From CAVALG01 sp963589585 (GTDB taxonomy: Bacteria; Bacillota; Clostridia; Oscillospirales; Acutalibacteraceae), in the NCBI GenBank assembly GCA_963589585.1, contig CAVALG010000003.1, forward strand, positions 1 to 5,375: DNA of 5,375 nucleotides. Reading direction: 5' to 3'. This document shows positions 4,428-5,375 of the stretch, one piece after another; within the stretch, counting starts at the first letter, position 1, and each line of letters starts with the position of its first letter. Under the pieces are notes generated by a model. It was not told the origin of the DNA. It ran no database searches and saw only the letters and a program-made list of their open reading frames with translations. Made by a program: the position numbers and the translations under genes.

Positions 4428-5375
4428 ATGGCAAACAGACTTTTTCAGGGCATTATTCACCAGATGCAATCTGCAATAGACCGTGAAATAGGCGTTATAG
4501 ACGAAAACAATATTATTATTGCCTCTTCCGATTTAACAAAAATAGGCGAAACCCTTGATATGCTTATTTATTATCCGGATATGCCGACGACATCATTTAT
4601 GAAAGGCCGAAATACATACAAGGCATTCGGGAGCAATCAGAAATCCGAGTTTGTTGTTTATATTGACGGCATTGACGAACAGGCTGAAAAGTATGCCGAT
4701 CTTTTGGCTGTATCGCTTTCAAGTATTAAGTATTATTATGATGAGAAGTACGACCGCGGCAATTTTGTTAAAAACATTATTCTTGACAACATTCTGCCGG
4801 GTGATATATACCTTAAAGCGAGAGAGTTGCATTTTAACAGCGAGGTTGCAAGAACAGCGTTTATTATCCGTACGCAAAGCGAAAACGAAATCTCGGTTTA
4901 CAATGTTCTTCAAAATCTTTTCCCTGACAAATCAAAAGAATTTATCATTAACATAAACGAAACCGATATTGCGCTTGTAAAAGAAACCAAGTCCGATATC
5001 AGTTCCGAGGATCTTGACAATTTAGCCGAATCGATAGTTGATACACTTTCCGGCGAATTTTATGTTCAGTGTCTGGTTGGTATCGGTTCAACCGTCAACA
5101 ACCTTAAGGAACTTGCAAGGTCATTTAAAGAAGCACAGGTTGCTTTGGAAGTCGGCAAAGTGTTTGATACCGAAAAAACCACAATCAACTACGGCAGTTT
5201 GGGTATTGCAAGGCTTGTATACCAATTACCTACCACGCTGTGTGAATCATTTTTGCGCGAGGTTTTCAAAAAAGGTTCTATTGACAGTCTTGACCACGAA
5301 ATTCTGTTCACAATACAAACTTTCTTTGAAAACGACCTTAATGTATCCGCAACGGCGGAAAAACTGTTTGTACAC
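4428..5375 (+). CDS. CdaR/PucR-family transcriptional regulator (partial, C-terminus cut off)
   Basis: The ATG at 4428-4430 opens a frame of 316 codons that runs off the window. It is supported by GGAGG at 4413-4417, ten bases upstream. The N-terminus (about residues 5-105) resembles the sugar-diacid-recognition sensor domain of CdaR, including IGVIDENNIIIASSDLTKIGE (split here as IGVIDENN at 21-28 and IIIASSDLTKIGE at 29-41). The middle (about 137-246) fits the degenerate GGDEF-like domain of the family. The last visible residues, FFENDLNVSATAEKLFVH (299-316), are the start of the PucR-type C-terminal helix-turn-helix, normally followed by RNT-x-x-YR. Only about 50-60 residues should be missing. 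It is a cytoplasmic DNA-binding protein, probably responding to a small carbon compound. The effector cannot be told from sequence, and many clostridial members have nothing to do with glucarate or galactarate. Its target may include itself and the dockerin gene through the shared motif. Confidence 0.88.
   Translation, partial: MANRLFQGIIHQMQSAIDREIGVIDENNIIIASSDLTKIGETLDMLIYYPDMPTTSFMKGRNTYKAFGSNQKSEFVVYIDGIDEQAEKYADLLAVSLSSIKYYYDEKYDRGNFVKNIILDNILPGDIYLKARELHFNSEVARTAFIIRTQSENEISVYNVLQNLFPDKSKEFIININETDIALVKETKSDISSEDLDNLAESIVDTLSGEFYVQCLVGIGSTVNNLKELARSFKEAQVALEVGKVFDTEKTTINYGSLGIARLVYQLPTTLCESFLREVFKKGSIDSLDHEILFTIQTFFENDLNVSATAEKLFVH

Noticed and set aside
4651..4956. Open frame of about 100 codons inside the cdaR-like gene
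   Set aside because: It overlaps the regulator coding frame, which continues to the window edge with clear family motifs.

Overview
The window looks like chromosomal DNA from an anaerobic Firmicute of the class Clostridia, plausibly a gut Oscillospiraceae/Ruminococcaceae-type organism. The evidence is AT-rich spacers with strong Shine-Dalgarno sites, a secreted protein ending in a type I dockerin, Cys-x-x-Cys repeats of a kind common in such genomes, and a CdaR/PucR-family regulator. Taxonomy is inferred from gene content only.

Left part (1-1986, minus strand): a rhamnose-utilisation transcription unit. A sigma70-type promoter (about 1981-1986 / 1958-1963) drives a 389-residue iron-type alcohol dehydrogenase (733-1902). 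After a 62-nt spacer comes the N-terminal half of L-rhamnose isomerase RhaA (670 down to the window edge). Rhamnose breakdown yields L-lactaldehyde, so the dehydrogenase is most simply read as the lactaldehyde reductase that makes 1,2-propanediol. An imperfect dyad at the dehydrogenase transcription start is a candidate operator.

Middle part (1903-4237): a 402-nt divergent intergenic region, then a single plus-strand gene. It encodes a 627-residue exported protein with a signal peptide, two cohesin-like modules, an array of Cys-x-x-Cys repeats and a C-terminal dockerin. Its promoter has an extended -10 without a clear -35, plus an A/T palindrome where an UP element would lie. The roughly 190-nt leader can fold into several stem-loops that end just before the ribosome-binding site. 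A strong rho-independent terminator closes the gene.

Right part (4238-5375): a well-formed promoter and the first 316 codons of a CdaR/PucR-like regulator, cut off by the window edge inside its helix-turn-helix. A 16-nt motif matching at 14 positions, AATGCACNCTTATNTT, occurs at the start of the dockerin-gene transcript and, inverted, between the -35 and -10 of the regulator gene. This suggests that one factor, possibly the regulator itself, controls both genes. That link, the structured leader and the cohesin/Cys-repeat/dockerin architecture are the least ordinary parts of the window. I see no tRNA, rRNA, CRISPR array, insertion sequence or phage gene.
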